DNA of 64,000 bases from Halovulum dunhuangense (GTDB taxonomy: Bacteria; Pseudomonadota; Alphaproteobacteria; Rhodobacterales; Rhodobacteraceae), in the NCBI RefSeq assembly GCF_013093415.1, contig NZ_JABFBC010000001.1, positions 372,001-436,000 of the forward strand, in the 5' to 3' direction. Each line of letters begins with the position of its first letter. Positions within the stretch are counted from its first letter, which is position 1. This document shows, piece after piece, positions 1 through 9,251 of the stretch. Below the pieces are notes generated by a model. That model did not search any database. It was not told the DNA's origin and saw only the letters and a program-made list of their open reading frames with translations. A program made the translations under genes and the position numbers.

Positions 1-376
1 AGCCCGGAAAGACGATGTTGCCGCTGATCCGCCGCCAGTCGGGGGCGGCGTCCATCTCGGCCGCCTCGACATGGGCGCGGGTGTCGTTCCAGAGGATGCA
101 GGGGCGCAGCACCTCGCCGCTGGCATCGACCAGCACGGCCCCGTGCATCTGTCCCGAAAGCCCGATCCCGCGGACCTTCGACAGGGGTTGCGCCGCCGCC
201 AGCTCGTCCAGCGCGCGGGCGGTCGCGGCAATCCAGTCCGCGGGCGATTGTTCCGACCAGCCGGGATGCGGCCGACTGACCGAGAGCGGGGCCTGCGCCT
301 CGCCCCGGACGGTCTGGGCGTCGTCCATCAGCAGGACCTTGACGCCCGAGGTGCCCAGATCGATGCCAAGGTACAT
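1..376 (-). CDS. xylB: xylulokinase, N-terminal part (cut by window edge)
   Basis: Phosphorylates D-xylulose to xylulose 5-phosphate for the pentose phosphate pathway, in the cytoplasm. About 125 N-terminal residues are present. They begin [13 protein letters not shown], the FGGY-kinase phosphate loop, and include GLSGQMHG near residue 70 and ILWNDTRA near residue 94, all typical of XylB. The ATG lies one base after the stop of the ABC ATPase gene, so it is the fourth gene of the xylF-H-G-B operon. The rest, and perhaps xylA, lies beyond the left edge. Family is secure; xylulose rather than another ketose as substrate is inferred from context. Confidence 0.9.
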   Translation of the reverse strand, partial: MYLGIDLGTSGVKVLLMDDAQTVRGEAQAPLSVSRPHPGWSEQSPADWIAATARALDELAAAQPLSKVRGIGLSGQMHGAVLVDASGEVLRPCILWNDTRAHVEAAEMDAAPDWRRISGNIVFPG

Positions 377-377
377 G

Positions 378-1133
378 TCAGGCCGCCTTTTCCGGCGCCT
401 TGCCCAGAATGATCATGCCCAGCAGATCGTCTTCGGTGACATCGGCGATGTTGACGGTGCCGACAAGCTGGCCGTTCTTCATCACGCTGGCCCGGTCGCA
501 GAGGTTCATCACCTGGTGGACATCGTGGTCGATCAGGAAGATCCCGAGGCCCTGGCGCTTCAGTTCCTGGATCAGTTCTGCGACCATCTGCGTTTCCTGC
601 ACGCCAAGCGCCGCGGTGGGCTCGTCCATGATCAGGACGCGCGCATTGAAATAGACCGCGCGCGCGATCGCCACGGACTGCCGCTGGCCGCCCGAAAGTG
701 CCGAGACGGGCGACGAATAGCGGCGGAAATTGGGGTTCAGCCGACCCATGATCTTGCGGGTCTCCGCCTCCATCCGGGCATCGTCCACCAGGCCGAGCGG
801 AGAAACCAGTTCCCGCCCCAGGAACAGGTTGGAGGCGGCATCGAGATTGTCCGCCAGCGCGAGGGTCTGGTAGATCGTCTCGATGTTGTGGTTCCGCGCG
901 TCGCGGGGGTTGTTGATCACGACCTTTTCGCCGTTGACCCTGATTTCCCCGCTGTCGGCCTTGTACGCGCCCGACAGGCACTTGATCAGGGTCGATTTCC
1001 CGGCGCCGTTGTGACCCAGAAGGCCAACCACCTCGCCGGGGTAGAGATCGACGGTGACATCGTCCACCGCCTTGATGCCGCCGAAAGACAGCGACATGTT
1101 GCGCATTTCCACGAGGGGCGTGCCACGGTTCAT
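378..1133 (-). CDS. xylG: sugar ABC transporter ATP-binding protein (xylose type, single nucleotide-binding domain)
   Basis: ATPase that powers uptake of a pentose, probably xylose, through the neighbouring permease. Walker A (GHNGAGKS, near residue 40), signature LSGGQRQ and Walker B (VLIMDEP) are all present once. At about 251 residues it is a single-domain ATPase, like FrcA of the fructose system, not the duplicated ~500-residue XylG of enterics; it presumably acts as a homodimer. The ATG at 1133 overlaps the permease stop by one base (TGATG), which favours it over the GTG one codon upstream. Confidence 0.88.
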   Translation of the reverse strand: MNRGTPLVEMRNMSLSFGGIKAVDDVTVDLYPGEVVGLLGHNGAGKSTLIKCLSGAYKADSGEIRVNGEKVVINNPRDARNHNIETIYQTLALADNLDAASNLFLGRELVSPLGLVDDARMEAETRKIMGRLNPNFRRYSSPVSALSGGQRQSVAIARAVYFNARVLIMDEPTAALGVQETQMVAELIQELKRQGLGIFLIDHDVHQVMNLCDRASVMKNGQLVGTVNIADVTEDDLLGMIILGKAPEKAA

Positions 1134-2431
1134 CACTTGGCTCCCAGACGCTTGCGGTAGATGATGTCGATGAGAACGGCGGCGACCAGCACGCTGCCGA
1201 CGACGATGTTCTGGAACGGCGCGTCAACGCCGACCATGGCCATGCCGGACTGTAGCGACTGCATGATCAGCGCACCGAGGATGGCGCCATAGATCGTGCC
1301 CATCCCGCCAGACAGCGCGGTGCCGCCGATGACCGCCGCGGCGATCACGCGCAACTCGTCCAGCGTGCCGATGTCGTTCGAGTGAAAGGTCAGGCGCGCC
1401 GAGGCGACCACCGCCGAGATGGCGCAGAGTGCGCCCATGATGGCGAATACCTTGACGGTCAGCAGCCTTGTGTTGATGCCCGAAAGGGCCGCTGCGTCCG
1501 GGTTGCCGCCGGTGGCGAAGATGTAGCGCCCAAGCCGCGTGCGGGTGGCGACGACCGTCATCACGATGGCCACGATCACCAGCAGAACGACCGAATAGGG
1601 TACGCCGTAGCCGGTGGTGTAGCCCTCGGGCATCACCTCTCCATTCGCGGCGAACATGCGCTCCAGGCGGGCCTGGGGGATCTCGTAGGCGTTCAGCACC
1701 GCGACGAAGCCCAGGATTGCGGCCGAGATGAGAAGTGCCAGCACGGCCTCGGCCCAGAGCGGCTTCACCGGGAAGTCGTGCGCGATCTTGTTGCGCCGCG
1801 CGGCCCAGAGCCCCCAGAGCGCGCCCGCGGTGGCGATCAGTCCGAGGATCCAGCTTGCGGTCACGCCCAGCGTGCCCTCTATCCCGCCCAGTTCCAGGAA
1901 ATTGCTGTCCAGCGGGCCGATCGTCTGACCGTTGGTCAGGTACCAGGCCACGTTGCGCCAGACCAGCAGACCGCCCAGGGTCACGATGAAGGCCGGTATG
2001 CCCAGGTAGCCGACCAGCCAGCCGTGAAAGACCCCGATCAGCGCTCCCGCAGCGACGCCCACAAGGATGGTCAGCGGTGCCGTCAGGGGATGGTCCAGCC
2101 CCAGGCCCAGCCATTGCGGTGTGATGACCGTCTGCGTCATCGCCATGACCGCCGAACAGGTTGCCAGCAACGAGCCGACGGACAGATCGATGTGCCGGGT
2201 AACGATGATGAAGACCATGCCTGTCGCCATGATCGCGACGGAAACGGTCTGGATCGTCAGGTTGAATATGTTGCGCGGGGTCAGGAACCGGCCGTCCGTC
2301 AGCAGGTGGAAGCCGATGCAAAGCAGGATGAACGCGCCGATCATGCCCATCAGGCGCATGTCTATTTCAAGCGCCTCGACGAAAGTGCGGCGTTTGGCGC
2401 GCGCCGGGTTGGCGGCGGACGTGTCGGTCAT
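1133..2431 (-). CDS. xylH: sugar ABC transporter permease (xylose type)
   Basis: Inner-membrane channel of a CUT2-class sugar importer. The 432-residue product has a cytoplasmic N-terminus followed by about ten hydrophobic segments, and the conserved late region with [17 protein letters not shown] near residue 375 seen in XylH/RbsC permeases. It is longer than RbsC (~320), like XylH. It sits between the binding protein gene (96 nt upstream, with a stem-loop in the gap) and the ATPase gene (1-nt overlap). Xylose as substrate is inferred from xylF, xylB and the ROK regulator. Confidence 0.9.
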   Translation of the reverse strand: MTDTSAANPARAKRRTFVEALEIDMRLMGMIGAFILLCIGFHLLTDGRFLTPRNIFNLTIQTVSVAIMATGMVFIIVTRHIDLSVGSLLATCSAVMAMTQTVITPQWLGLGLDHPLTAPLTILVGVAAGALIGVFHGWLVGYLGIPAFIVTLGGLLVWRNVAWYLTNGQTIGPLDSNFLELGGIEGTLGVTASWILGLIATAGALWGLWAARRNKIAHDFPVKPLWAEAVLALLISAAILGFVAVLNAYEIPQARLERMFAANGEVMPEGYTTGYGVPYSVVLLVIVAIVMTVVATRTRLGRYIFATGGNPDAAALSGINTRLLTVKVFAIMGALCAISAVVASARLTFHSNDIGTLDELRVIAAAVIGGTALSGGMGTIYGAILGALIMQSLQSGMAMVGVDAPFQNIVVGSVLVAAVLIDIIYRKRLGAK

Positions 2432-2457
2432 GGCCTCTGTCTCCGGGGTGCAGGTGC

Positions 2458-2483
2458 GCCCCGCCGCGCAGCTGCGGCGGGGC
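2458..2483. promoter_or_regulatory. intercistronic stem-loop between xylF and xylH
   Basis: A perfect 10-bp inverted repeat (GCCCCGCCGC and GCGGCGGGGC) with a 6-nt loop lies between the binding-protein and permease genes, with no T-run after it. Stem-loops here commonly protect the upstream binding-protein message or attenuate readthrough, so binding protein exceeds permease. The role is inferred; the repeat is directly visible. Confidence 0.6.
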
Positions 2484-2527
2484 CTGTGTCGCTGCGGGCG
2501 CCCGGTCTCGGGCTGCCCGCGCGATCC

Positions 2528-3550
2528 TCAGTTGCAGGGGGCGGGGCCGCCCGTCACGCCCTGGCAAAGGGCTTCCTGCGTGATCCACCCGGCATCCACG
2601 ACGACCGAGAGATTGTCCGCTGTGATCGGCACCGGGGCCAGGAACAGCGAGGTCATGGTGGTCCCGCCGGGCGAAGTCCACTCCGCCGCTCCCTCGATGT
2701 CGGCCATGGCGGTGCCGCCCGCCAGAGCAAGGGCGATCTCGCCCGCGGCGCGGCCCAGTTCGCGTGCGTCCTTCCACACCGAAACGGTCTGCGTGCCCTG
2801 CGCGATGCGGTTCAGCGCGGCATGGTCGCCGTCCTGACCCGACACCGGAACCACCAGGCCCTGTGCCTGAAGCGCCGCAACCGCGCCACCGGCGGTGCCG
2901 TCGTTCGAGGCGACGACCGCGTCCACGTCGTTGTTGTTGGCGGTCAGGATCTGTTCCATGTTGCGCTGCGCGTTGGCGGGCAGCCACTGGTCGGTATAGG
3001 CTTCGCCGACGATGGTGATGCGCCCGGCGTCGATCGCCTCCTGCAACACCTCCTGCTGACCGCCGCGCAGGAAGTCTGCGTTCGGGTCGGTGGGCGAGCC
3101 CTTGATCATGACGTAGTTGCCTTCGGGCGCCGCTTCGAGCACGGCGCGGGCCTGCATGCGGCCGACCTCGACGTTGTCGAAGGTCAGGTAGAAGGCGCGC
3201 GGATCCTCGATCAGGCGGTCATAGGCGATCACCGGGATGCCTTCGTCCGCCGCGGCCTGGACCGCCGGGATGATGGCCTGGGTGTCCTGGGCCAGAACGA
3301 TCAGCGCGTCCACGCCCTGCGCCATGAGGCTTTCGATGTCGGACAGCTGCTTGGCCGAGGACGACTGCGCGTCGGCCGAGACGTATTCGGCACCGGCTGC
3401 CTCGAGCGCGGCGACGATGGCCGCCTCGTCGGTCTTCCAGCGCTCTTCCTGGAAGTTGGACCAGCTCACACCGACGGTGATGTCCTGCGCGAAGGCGGAC
3501 GGAGCGAAGGAAGCGGAGGCAAGGGCCGCCGCCATGAAAAGCTTACGCAT
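2528..3550 (-). CDS. xylF: periplasmic D-xylose-binding protein of ABC transporter
   Basis: Captures the sugar in the periplasm and delivers it to XylHG. 340 residues: signal peptide of about 21 residues ending AFA before QDITVGVSW, then a two-lobe periplasmic binding protein fold with features typical of XylF (VIAYDRLI near residue 115, a conserved SNDGTAGG stretch, and the QDGD motif near the hinge). The ATG at 3550 follows a clear GGGAGGAA ribosome site; an in-frame ATG 75 nt upstream would put extra residues before the signal peptide. First gene of the xyl operon, read divergently from the ROK regulator. Confidence 0.92.
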   Translation of the reverse strand: MRKLFMAAALASASFAPSAFAQDITVGVSWSNFQEERWKTDEAAIVAALEAAGAEYVSADAQSSSAKQLSDIESLMAQGVDALIVLAQDTQAIIPAVQAAADEGIPVIAYDRLIEDPRAFYLTFDNVEVGRMQARAVLEAAPEGNYVMIKGSPTDPNADFLRGGQQEVLQEAIDAGRITIVGEAYTDQWLPANAQRNMEQILTANNNDVDAVVASNDGTAGGAVAALQAQGLVVPVSGQDGDHAALNRIAQGTQTVSVWKDARELGRAAGEIALALAGGTAMADIEGAAEWTSPGGTTMTSLFLAPVPITADNLSVVVDAGWITQEALCQGVTGGPAPCN

Positions 3551-3637
3551 ATGTTCCTCCCATAAGGCGACACCCGGAATCTCGGGTGCGTGCGGTTTTC
3601 CCGCAACGATCGCGAGAATGCCCAAAATAATTCAGTT

Positions 3638-3654
3638 GTCAAAATTAATTTGAC
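3638..3654. promoter_or_regulatory. candidate operator in the xylF / ROK regulator intergenic region
   Basis: The only AT-rich patch in the 157-nt divergent spacer holds the inverted repeat GTCAAA-N5-TTTGAC. TTGAC hexamers occur within it on both strands (TTGACG forward at 3650, TTGACA reverse ending near 3637), so it would cover the -35 regions of both genes. It is a natural site for the adjacent ROK repressor, which would explain xylose induction and autoregulation. The palindrome is seen; the binding protein is inferred. Confidence 0.55.
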
Positions 3655-3707
3655 GCGGATCGCAAAATATCTGCTGATACCGCGAGCAGCCCGCAGGAGA
3701 TGGGCTG

Positions 3708-5024
3708 ATGATGGGCGGAAACGGCTGCTGCACGGAAGGCTTAAATTTGGCTGTCGAAAAAATTGAACCCGAGCGGCAGCTTGCGGACATGCTGGATGCG
3801 CAGCCCACGGATGGTTGTGGTCCGATCCGCAAGGGGCCCGGTGCGCCGCCGCTCAAGCAGCAGATCTTCGAGTGCATCCGCTCGGCCGGACGGATCGCGC
3901 GGGTCGATGTGGCAAAGGAACTGGGCGTCAGCGCCGGATCCGTCACCACCCTGTCTTCGGAACTGATTCGCGATGGCTTCCTGATCGAGGCCGAGGGACC
4001 GCCACGCGACACCGGCCGTGGCCGCCCCCCTGTGGCGCTTGGTGTGCGTCCCGAAGCAGGCCACGTCGTCGGCATCAAGCTGAGCGACGAGATGCACACC
4101 GCCGTGGTGGTCGATTTCGCTGGCCGCCCCGTTGCCGAGGCCAGCCTGCCCGCGGCGGTTACCGGCCGAAGCCTGGCGACCACGCTTGACGAGGCCGAGA
4201 CCATCTTCCGGATGGCGCTGGACCAGGCGAACCTGCCCGAGGGCGCGGTGCAGGCGGCAGGCGTCGGGCTGCCCGGGCTGGTCGATCATGTAGAGGGCAT
4301 GCTGCTCTGGTCGCCGATCTTCCGCGACCGGCGAGTGCCGCTCAGGTCCATGCTGGCCGACCGCCTGGGCCTGCGGGTACAGATCGACAACGATGTGAAC
4401 CTGCTGACGCTGGCCGAGCTATGGTACGGCTCCGGCCGTGCGCTGTCGAATTTTGCCGTGGTCACGATCGAGCAGGGCGTCGGCATGGGGCTGGTGCTGG
4501 GTGACAAGCTCTATCGCGGCGCGCATGGCTATGGCACCGAGTTGGGCCATACCAAGGTGCAACTCGACGGGGCGCTGTGCCGATGCGGCCAGCGCGGCTG
4601 CCTCGAGGCCTATGTCTCGGATTACGCGCTGGTGCGCGAGGCGACCGCGGCGCTGGGGCTTTGGGGGCGCGCCCCCGGTTCAACGCGGGTGCTGCTGGAG
4701 GCGCTGTTCGACGAGGCCAAGGCCGGCAACGAGGCGGCGCGCAGCATCTTCCGCCGGGCCGGCCGGTTCCTGTCGGTGGGACTTGCCAATGTCGTGACGC
4801 TGTTCGATCCGCCGCTGGTGATCCTGTCCGGGGCACGGATGCGCTACGACTATCTTTATGCCTCGGAGATGCTGGAAGAGGCGCGGCGCCTGACGCTGGA
4901 CCAGGGTCGCCCGGCAGCCAGGGTCGAGATCCACGCCTGGGGCGACTGGGTCTGGGCGCGGGGCGCCGCCACCCTTGCGCTGGCGGACCTGACCGACGTG
5001 CTGATCTCCGGGGAGGCCGCATGA
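3708..5024 (+). CDS. xylR: ROK-family transcriptional repressor of the xyl operon
   Basis: 438 residues. The N-terminal part (about 45-100) is a winged helix-turn-helix (QQIFECIRSAGRIARVDVAK...SVTTLSSELI). The rest is a sugar-kinase-like ROK domain with the zinc-binding signature CRCGQRGCLEAY near residue 295. ROK repressors of this layout (XylR, NagC, Mlc) release DNA on sensing a sugar; divergence from xylF points to xylose. AGGAGAT precedes the ATG at 3708. The stop overlaps the next gene (ATGA). Confidence 0.85.
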   Translation: MMGGNGCCTEGLNLAVEKIEPERQLADMLDAQPTDGCGPIRKGPGAPPLKQQIFECIRSAGRIARVDVAKELGVSAGSVTTLSSELIRDGFLIEAEGPPRDTGRGRPPVALGVRPEAGHVVGIKLSDEMHTAVVVDFAGRPVAEASLPAAVTGRSLATTLDEAETIFRMALDQANLPEGAVQAAGVGLPGLVDHVEGMLLWSPIFRDRRVPLRSMLADRLGLRVQIDNDVNLLTLAELWYGSGRALSNFAVVTIEQGVGMGLVLGDKLYRGAHGYGTELGHTKVQLDGALCRCGQRGCLEAYVSDYALVREATAALGLWGRAPGSTRVLLEALFDEAKAGNEAARSIFRRAGRFLSVGLANVVTLFDPPLVILSGARMRYDYLYASEMLEEARRLTLDQGRPAARVEIHAWGDWVWARGAATLALADLTDVLISGEAA

Positions 5025-6544
5025 TGCGTGCGGCGCTTTTCCTGCTGTTGTGGCCTGCCGTCCTTCAGGCCGGGCCGCGTTTCCAGGATGTGTCGGCGGA
5101 TCTTCCGGTTGCCCATGTCTATGACGGCGGGTGGGAGCATTTCGTCGGCGGCGGCGTCGCCGTGTTCGACTGCAACGGCGATGCCTTGCCCGAATTCCTG
5201 GCCGCGGGCGGCGAGAACCCGGCGCGGTTGTTCGTGAACCGGGGCGGGATGGCGTTTGTCCTTGGAAACGGTATCCCGCAGCTTGATGGAGTGACCGGGG
5301 CCTATCCGCTGGACATCGACTCCGACGGGCTGCTCGACCTGGCGGTGCTTCGCGTGGGGCCGAACCTGCTGCTGAAGGGCATGGGCGACTGCCGCTTCGA
5401 GGATCGCACCACTGAGTGGGGCTTCGATCCGGGCGACCGCTGGTCGACCGCCTTCTCCGCGACCTGGGAGCCGGGGCAGGACTGGCCGACGCTCGCCGTT
5501 GGAAACTACGTCGACCGCAGCGATCCTGCGGGGCCGTTCGAGGCCTGCGACGCAAACACCCTGCACCGGCCGGACGGGACGGGATACGCCACCCCCATCC
5601 TGCTGGAGCCCGGGTTCTGTGCGCTGTCGATCCTGTTTTCGGACCGGATGCTGACGGGCCGCGCGGATCTGCGTGTGTCGAATGACCGCCACTACTATGT
5701 CCGTGGCGGGTCCGAGCAGATGTGGCGGATGGAGCCGCTTGCCCTGATGGGCCCCGAGGAGGGTTGGCAGCCCATCTCCATCTGGGGCATGGGGATCGCC
5801 AGCCGCGACCTGAACGGCGACCGCCTGCCGGAAGTGGTACTGACATCCATGGGCGACCAGCTGATGCTGATCGCCCAGCCCGACGGCAGCTATCGCGGCG
5901 CGCCCTATGACATTGGCACCTATGCCCAACGCCCGCATGTTGGCGATGATGGGCGGCCCGCGACGGGCTGGCATGCCGAGTTCGCCGATGTGGACAATGA
6001 CGGGCGCGACGACCTGTTCATTGCCAAGGGCAATGTGGACCAGATGCCGACCAACGCGATGCGGGACCCGAACAACCTGCTGATGCAAGGGCCGGATGGC
6101 CGTTTCACCGAGGCGTCGGTCGAGGCGGGCGTCGCCACGGTCGAGCGTGCGCGCGGCGCGTCGCTGGCGGATTTCGACGGCGACGGGCGGCTCGACCTGG
6201 TCGTCGTCAACCGCCGGGCGCCGCTTGAGCTGTACCGGAACGTCACCTCCGACACCGGCAACTGGCTGGCGCTGGAGCCGCGGCAGGCCGGGCCGAACGG
6301 CTTTGCGGTCGGCGCCTTCCTCGAGGTCGAGACGCCCGGTGGCGTCACGCACCTGCGCGAGATCACGGTGGGCGGCGGCCATGTCGGCGGGCAGGCCGGG
6401 CCGCAGCATTTCGGGCTTGGGCCAGACACTGCGGCAAAGGTCCGGGTGCGCTGGCCCGATGGCGGCGTGTCGGACTGGGTGGGGGTTGAGGCGAACCGCC
6501 GCCTCTCGCTGTGGCGCGACGGTGCCGGGCTGGACCTGCGCTAG
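5021..6544 (+). CDS. exported CRTAC1-like protein with FG-GAP/VCBS repeats and ASPIC/UnbV C-terminus
   Basis: 507 residues with a signal peptide (MMRAALFLLLWPAVLQA). It carries repeated acidic calcium-loop motifs typical of FG-GAP/VCBS beta-propeller blades: DCNGDALPE, DIDSDGLLDL, DLNGDRLPE, DVDNDGRDDL and DFDGDGRLDL. The last ~80 residues resemble the ASPIC/UnbV domain (VGAFLEVETPGG, VRWPDGG). Function is unknown; such proteins are extracytoplasmic and bind calcium. The ATG overlaps the xylR stop (ATGA), so it may be co-transcribed with xylR. Its 3' end overlaps by 4 nt the convergent MauG-like gene; this pairing may be functional. Confidence 0.8.
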   Translation: MMRAALFLLLWPAVLQAGPRFQDVSADLPVAHVYDGGWEHFVGGGVAVFDCNGDALPEFLAAGGENPARLFVNRGGMAFVLGNGIPQLDGVTGAYPLDIDSDGLLDLAVLRVGPNLLLKGMGDCRFEDRTTEWGFDPGDRWSTAFSATWEPGQDWPTLAVGNYVDRSDPAGPFEACDANTLHRPDGTGYATPILLEPGFCALSILFSDRMLTGRADLRVSNDRHYYVRGGSEQMWRMEPLALMGPEEGWQPISIWGMGIASRDLNGDRLPEVVLTSMGDQLMLIAQPDGSYRGAPYDIGTYAQRPHVGDDGRPATGWHAEFADVDNDGRDDLFIAKGNVDQMPTNAMRDPNNLLMQGPDGRFTEASVEAGVATVERARGASLADFDGDGRLDLVVVNRRAPLELYRNVTSDTGNWLALEPRQAGPNGFAVGAFLEVETPGGVTHLREITVGGGHVGGQAGPQHFGLGPDTAAKVRVRWPDGGVSDWVGVEANRRLSLWRDGAGLDLR

Positions 6545-7860
6545 CGGGTGACAGGCAGGCCGCTCGGCACCGCATCGGGGATGCCAAGAACGCCCGTCTC
6601 GGCATTCGGATCCGTCAGCGTGTCGAGAAAGGCCAGGATCGCTGCAAGTTCCGCATCCGACAGCGGCTCTTGCGTGCGGGTGCCGGCGGCGTCCGTAATG
6701 GCCTGCATCTCCTCGGGGGAATTCAGGATCGCGAGGTCCTCGACCCCTGCAAGGTCCGGCAGCAGGGCGTTTTCCGGATTGTAGCGCGACAGCGCCGCGG
6801 CACCCTCGGCGTGATCCCTTACAAAGGCGCCAAGCTGGCTGTGGCCCCCGGCATGCCCGTATGGCGCGGTCAGCGCGATATTGCGCAGGCTGGGCGTGCG
6901 GAAGGCGAAGGCATCCTCGGGGCGGCCGGTCACTTCCATGCGGCCCATGTCCCGATGGTCGCTTTCGAAGCGCGCCACCTTGCCCGGCCCGATCTGTGGC
7001 GCAGCCATCGCGTGAAAGCGGTGGTCGGTCAGGAAGGGGCCGGAATGGCAGGTACCGCAACCCGCATCGCCGTAGAACAGAGCCATGCCCTCCCGCGCCA
7101 GCGGCGGAAGGTCACCCTCGCCGCGCAGATAGGCGTCGAAGGGGCTGGCGTCCGAGCGCCATTCCAGTTCCATGAAGGCGGCGATCGCGTTCGAGATATC
7201 GGTAAAGCCGAGGGGGCGACCGGCGGCGATGTCGGGATAGACGGCGGCGAAGCGCGCCTCGTAGTCCGGGATCGCCCGCACCCGGGCCGAGATCAGGTCC
7301 CAGGCACCACCCTCGCCAGTCAGGCGGCCCTGGCGCACGGCCTGCGCGATCTCGTTCTCGCTGTAATGGCCCGCCATCTCGTCGGGGCTGAGGACCGGGA
7401 ACATGGTCTGCGCGGAAAGGATGCCGTCGAAGCCGACGGTCATGTCGTCCTCCAGCGGGGTGCGGATGCCGGACTTGCGGGCCGGGTCCGCCTCGATCCG
7501 CCCGTCATGGAACAGGACGGTGAATTCGTGGGCGCCCAGGTTGAACAGCGCCGGCGCATTCCGGGGGATGCGTTCCTCTGGCAGGTTGTCGGGGTCGGCG
7601 ACGCGATCGGGCCCCAGCCCCTTGCCGCCATCCCCGATGCCCAGCGACAGCCCGTCCGAGGTGCCGAACCGCGGATGATGGCAGGTGGCGCAGGAAACCT
7701 CGCGGTTGCCGGACAGGATCGGGTCGTAGAAGAGCAGCTGGCCCAGCTCCGCCTCGCGGCGGTCCACGGGACGGAACATGTCGTCGGTCACCGGGCCGGG
7801 AGGACCGGCAAGCGCGGGTAAGGCCAGAACGAGCAGGGCAACGAGCAAAGCGTATCTCAT
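6541..7860 (-). CDS. di-heme cytochrome c peroxidase / MauG-family protein
   Basis: 439 residues, signal peptide of 18 residues, two CxxCH haem-binding motifs (CATCH at 57-61, CGTCH at 268-272) in the spacing of bacterial di-heme peroxidases and MauG/MbnH enzymes. The family either reduces peroxide in the periplasm or oxidises residues of a partner protein; sequence alone does not decide. A perfect 8-bp inverted repeat ends directly at the ATG, leaving no normal ribosome site. It lies 48 nt after the hemerythrin gene on the same strand and is convergent with the CRTAC1-like gene. Confidence 0.82.
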   Translation of the reverse strand: MRYALLVALLVLALPALAGPPGPVTDDMFRPVDRREAELGQLLFYDPILSGNREVSCATCHHPRFGTSDGLSLGIGDGGKGLGPDRVADPDNLPEERIPRNAPALFNLGAHEFTVLFHDGRIEADPARKSGIRTPLEDDMTVGFDGILSAQTMFPVLSPDEMAGHYSENEIAQAVRQGRLTGEGGAWDLISARVRAIPDYEARFAAVYPDIAAGRPLGFTDISNAIAAFMELEWRSDASPFDAYLRGEGDLPPLAREGMALFYGDAGCGTCHSGPFLTDHRFHAMAAPQIGPGKVARFESDHRDMGRMEVTGRPEDAFAFRTPSLRNIALTAPYGHAGGHSQLGAFVRDHAEGAAALSRYNPENALLPDLAGVEDLAILNSPEEMQAITDAAGTRTQEPLSDAELAAILAFLDTLTDPNAETGVLGIPDAVPSGLPVTR

Positions 7861-7880
7861 GGCGAGAGAATACTCTCGCC
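7861..7880. promoter_or_regulatory. perfect inverted repeat abutting the start codon of the di-heme protein gene
   Basis: GGCGAGAG and CTCTCGCC flank a 4-nt centre, and the repeat ends at the base before the reverse-strand ATG at 7860. It could be a regulator site or an RNA hairpin that blocks translation initiation. It has no T-run, so it is a poor terminator for the hemerythrin gene that ends 29 nt away. Confidence 0.6.
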
Positions 7881-7908
7881 GTGCAACCGCGCAACGCCTC
7901 TTGCGGGC

Positions 7909-8469
7909 CTAGTCGCGGATGGCGTGTTCAAGGATCACCGGGACGACGATTTCCTCCTCGTCGGCCAGGTGGCGGTCGAGAAAGCCCGCGAAGGCATCGA
8001 CGGATCGGTGGAAGACGCCCGCCTCGTTCCGGGCCGGCTTGCCGGCGGCAAGCGCCTGTAGCAGCGCGTTCGTGTGCCCGGTCAGGTCCGCCAGCAGTCC
8101 ATCCATCGCGTGATGGTCCGCGTCCAGCAGCTCGAACGCCTCTTTCAGGCGCTTTTCGCGGTCACAGAGCATCGGGAAGTAATGCGCGTCCTCGATGTTG
8201 TGGTGGCCGTGCAGCTCGTTGATGAAGAACCCGGCCAGCCGATAGATGTTCTGCCCGAACTGGCGCGCATCTGCGTTGCGGTCCAGGTAGAGCTTCGTCT
8301 CCTGCTGCATGCGCTCCTGCACGTTGCGGAACATCAGGTGGCGGTCCAGCCAGAAGCTGGTCAGCCCGTTGAAGTTGGGATGGCCGGTCCACATCTCGCG
8401 CGGGTACTTGTCGGCAAGATAGCGAAGATGTTCGGGCAGGCCCGCCCGGCTGCGCAGGTCGAAGTCCAT
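7909..8469 (-). CDS. hemerythrin HHE-domain protein
   Basis: 186 residues, all-helical, with the HHE pattern for a di-iron site: HGHHNIEDAH at 87-96, DADHH near 116-120, and HLADEEE near the C-terminus. No signal peptide, so cytoplasmic. Such proteins bind oxygen or nitric oxide or sense iron. It starts 17 nt after the ABC permease stop, so it is probably the last or next-to-last gene of that operon. The ATG at 8469 begins MDFDLRSRAG; upstream in-frame sequence lies inside the permease gene in another frame and is not real. Confidence 0.82.
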   Translation of the reverse strand: MDFDLRSRAGLPEHLRYLADKYPREMWTGHPNFNGLTSFWLDRHLMFRNVQERMQQETKLYLDRNADARQFGQNIYRLAGFFINELHGHHNIEDAHYFPMLCDREKRLKEAFELLDADHHAMDGLLADLTGHTNALLQALAAGKPARNEAGVFHRSVDAFAGFLDRHLADEEEIVVPVILEHAIRD

Positions 8470-8486
8470 CGGGGATCGTCCAGGGT

Positions 8487-9251
8487 TCAGGTTTCCGCGC
8501 GCTCCGCCCATCCGGCGAAAATACGCTCGAGCATGACCACGATGTAGTAGAGAACGATGCCGAGAAAAGCCAGCGCGATCAGGACAGCGAACATCAGCGG
8601 ATAGTCGGCGCTGATCTTGCCCGAGTCGAACAGGTGGCCCAGCCCGCGACCGTGCGGTTCGACGATCTCCATCAGGTTGGTGCCGATGAAAGCCAGCGTC
8701 ACCGCCACCTTGAGCGCGCCGAAGAATTCCGGCAGCGTCTTGGGCAGGGCGATCTTCCAGAAGATCTGCATTCGCGTGGCCCCGAGTGCCCGCAGGATGT
8801 CGCGGTATTCCGGTTCCAGCGTGGAAAGCCCGATCGAGATCGACACCGCGATCGGAAAGAACGAGATCATGAAGGCGATGAGCACCGTGTTCAGGTCGTG
8901 CTGGCCGATGAAGATCAACGCGATCACCGGCACCACGGTTGCCTTGGGAACCGCGTTGAAGCCGACCAGCAGCGGGTAGAGCGCGTCCCGCATGGTGCGG
9001 GAAAAGCCCATCACCACGCCGAGTGCCACACCCACCACCACCGCCAGCAGCAGGCCCACCACCGTGCGCCAGAGCGTGTCCCAGCCATATTCGAGGAACA
9101 GCCAGCGGAATTTCCAGAAGGCAGGGCCAAGGTCCGAGGGCGACGCCATCTTGTAGTTTGGCCACTGGTTGACCCAGACCAGCCATTCCCACAGCAGCAC
9201 GAAGACCAGCATCGCCGTCAACGGCACGAGGATCTTGCGCAGGTTTGTCAT
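8487..9251 (-). CDS. ABC transporter permease, NitT/TauT (SsuC-like) family
   Basis: 254 residues with about six membrane helices and the EAA loop (EYRDILRALGATRMQIFWKIALPKTLPE, residues ~150-177, interrupted here for length: ends KIALPKTLPE). This is the membrane component of an importer of the nitrate/taurine/sulfonate/pyrimidine class. ATG overlaps the ATPase stop by 4 nt. The transported compound cannot be told from the permease. Confidence 0.85.
   Translation of the reverse strand: MTNLRKILVPLTAMLVFVLLWEWLVWVNQWPNYKMASPSDLGPAFWKFRWLFLEYGWDTLWRTVVGLLLAVVVGVALGVVMGFSRTMRDALYPLLVGFNAVPKATVVPVIALIFIGQHDLNTVLIAFMISFFPIAVSISIGLSTLEPEYRDILRALGATRMQIFWKIALPKTLPEFFGALKVAVTLAFIGTNLMEIVEPHGRGLGHLFDSGKISADYPLMFAVLIALAFLGIVLYYIVVMLERIFAGWAERAET

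Noticed and set aside
1382-3565. Long forward open frame across the xyl operon
   Set aside because: Antisense to xylH and xylF; composition rich in Arg/Gly/His with no family resemblance.
4856-7060. Long reverse open frame across the CRTAC1-like gene
   Set aside because: Antisense to clear FG-GAP repeats with a signal peptide; shadow frame.
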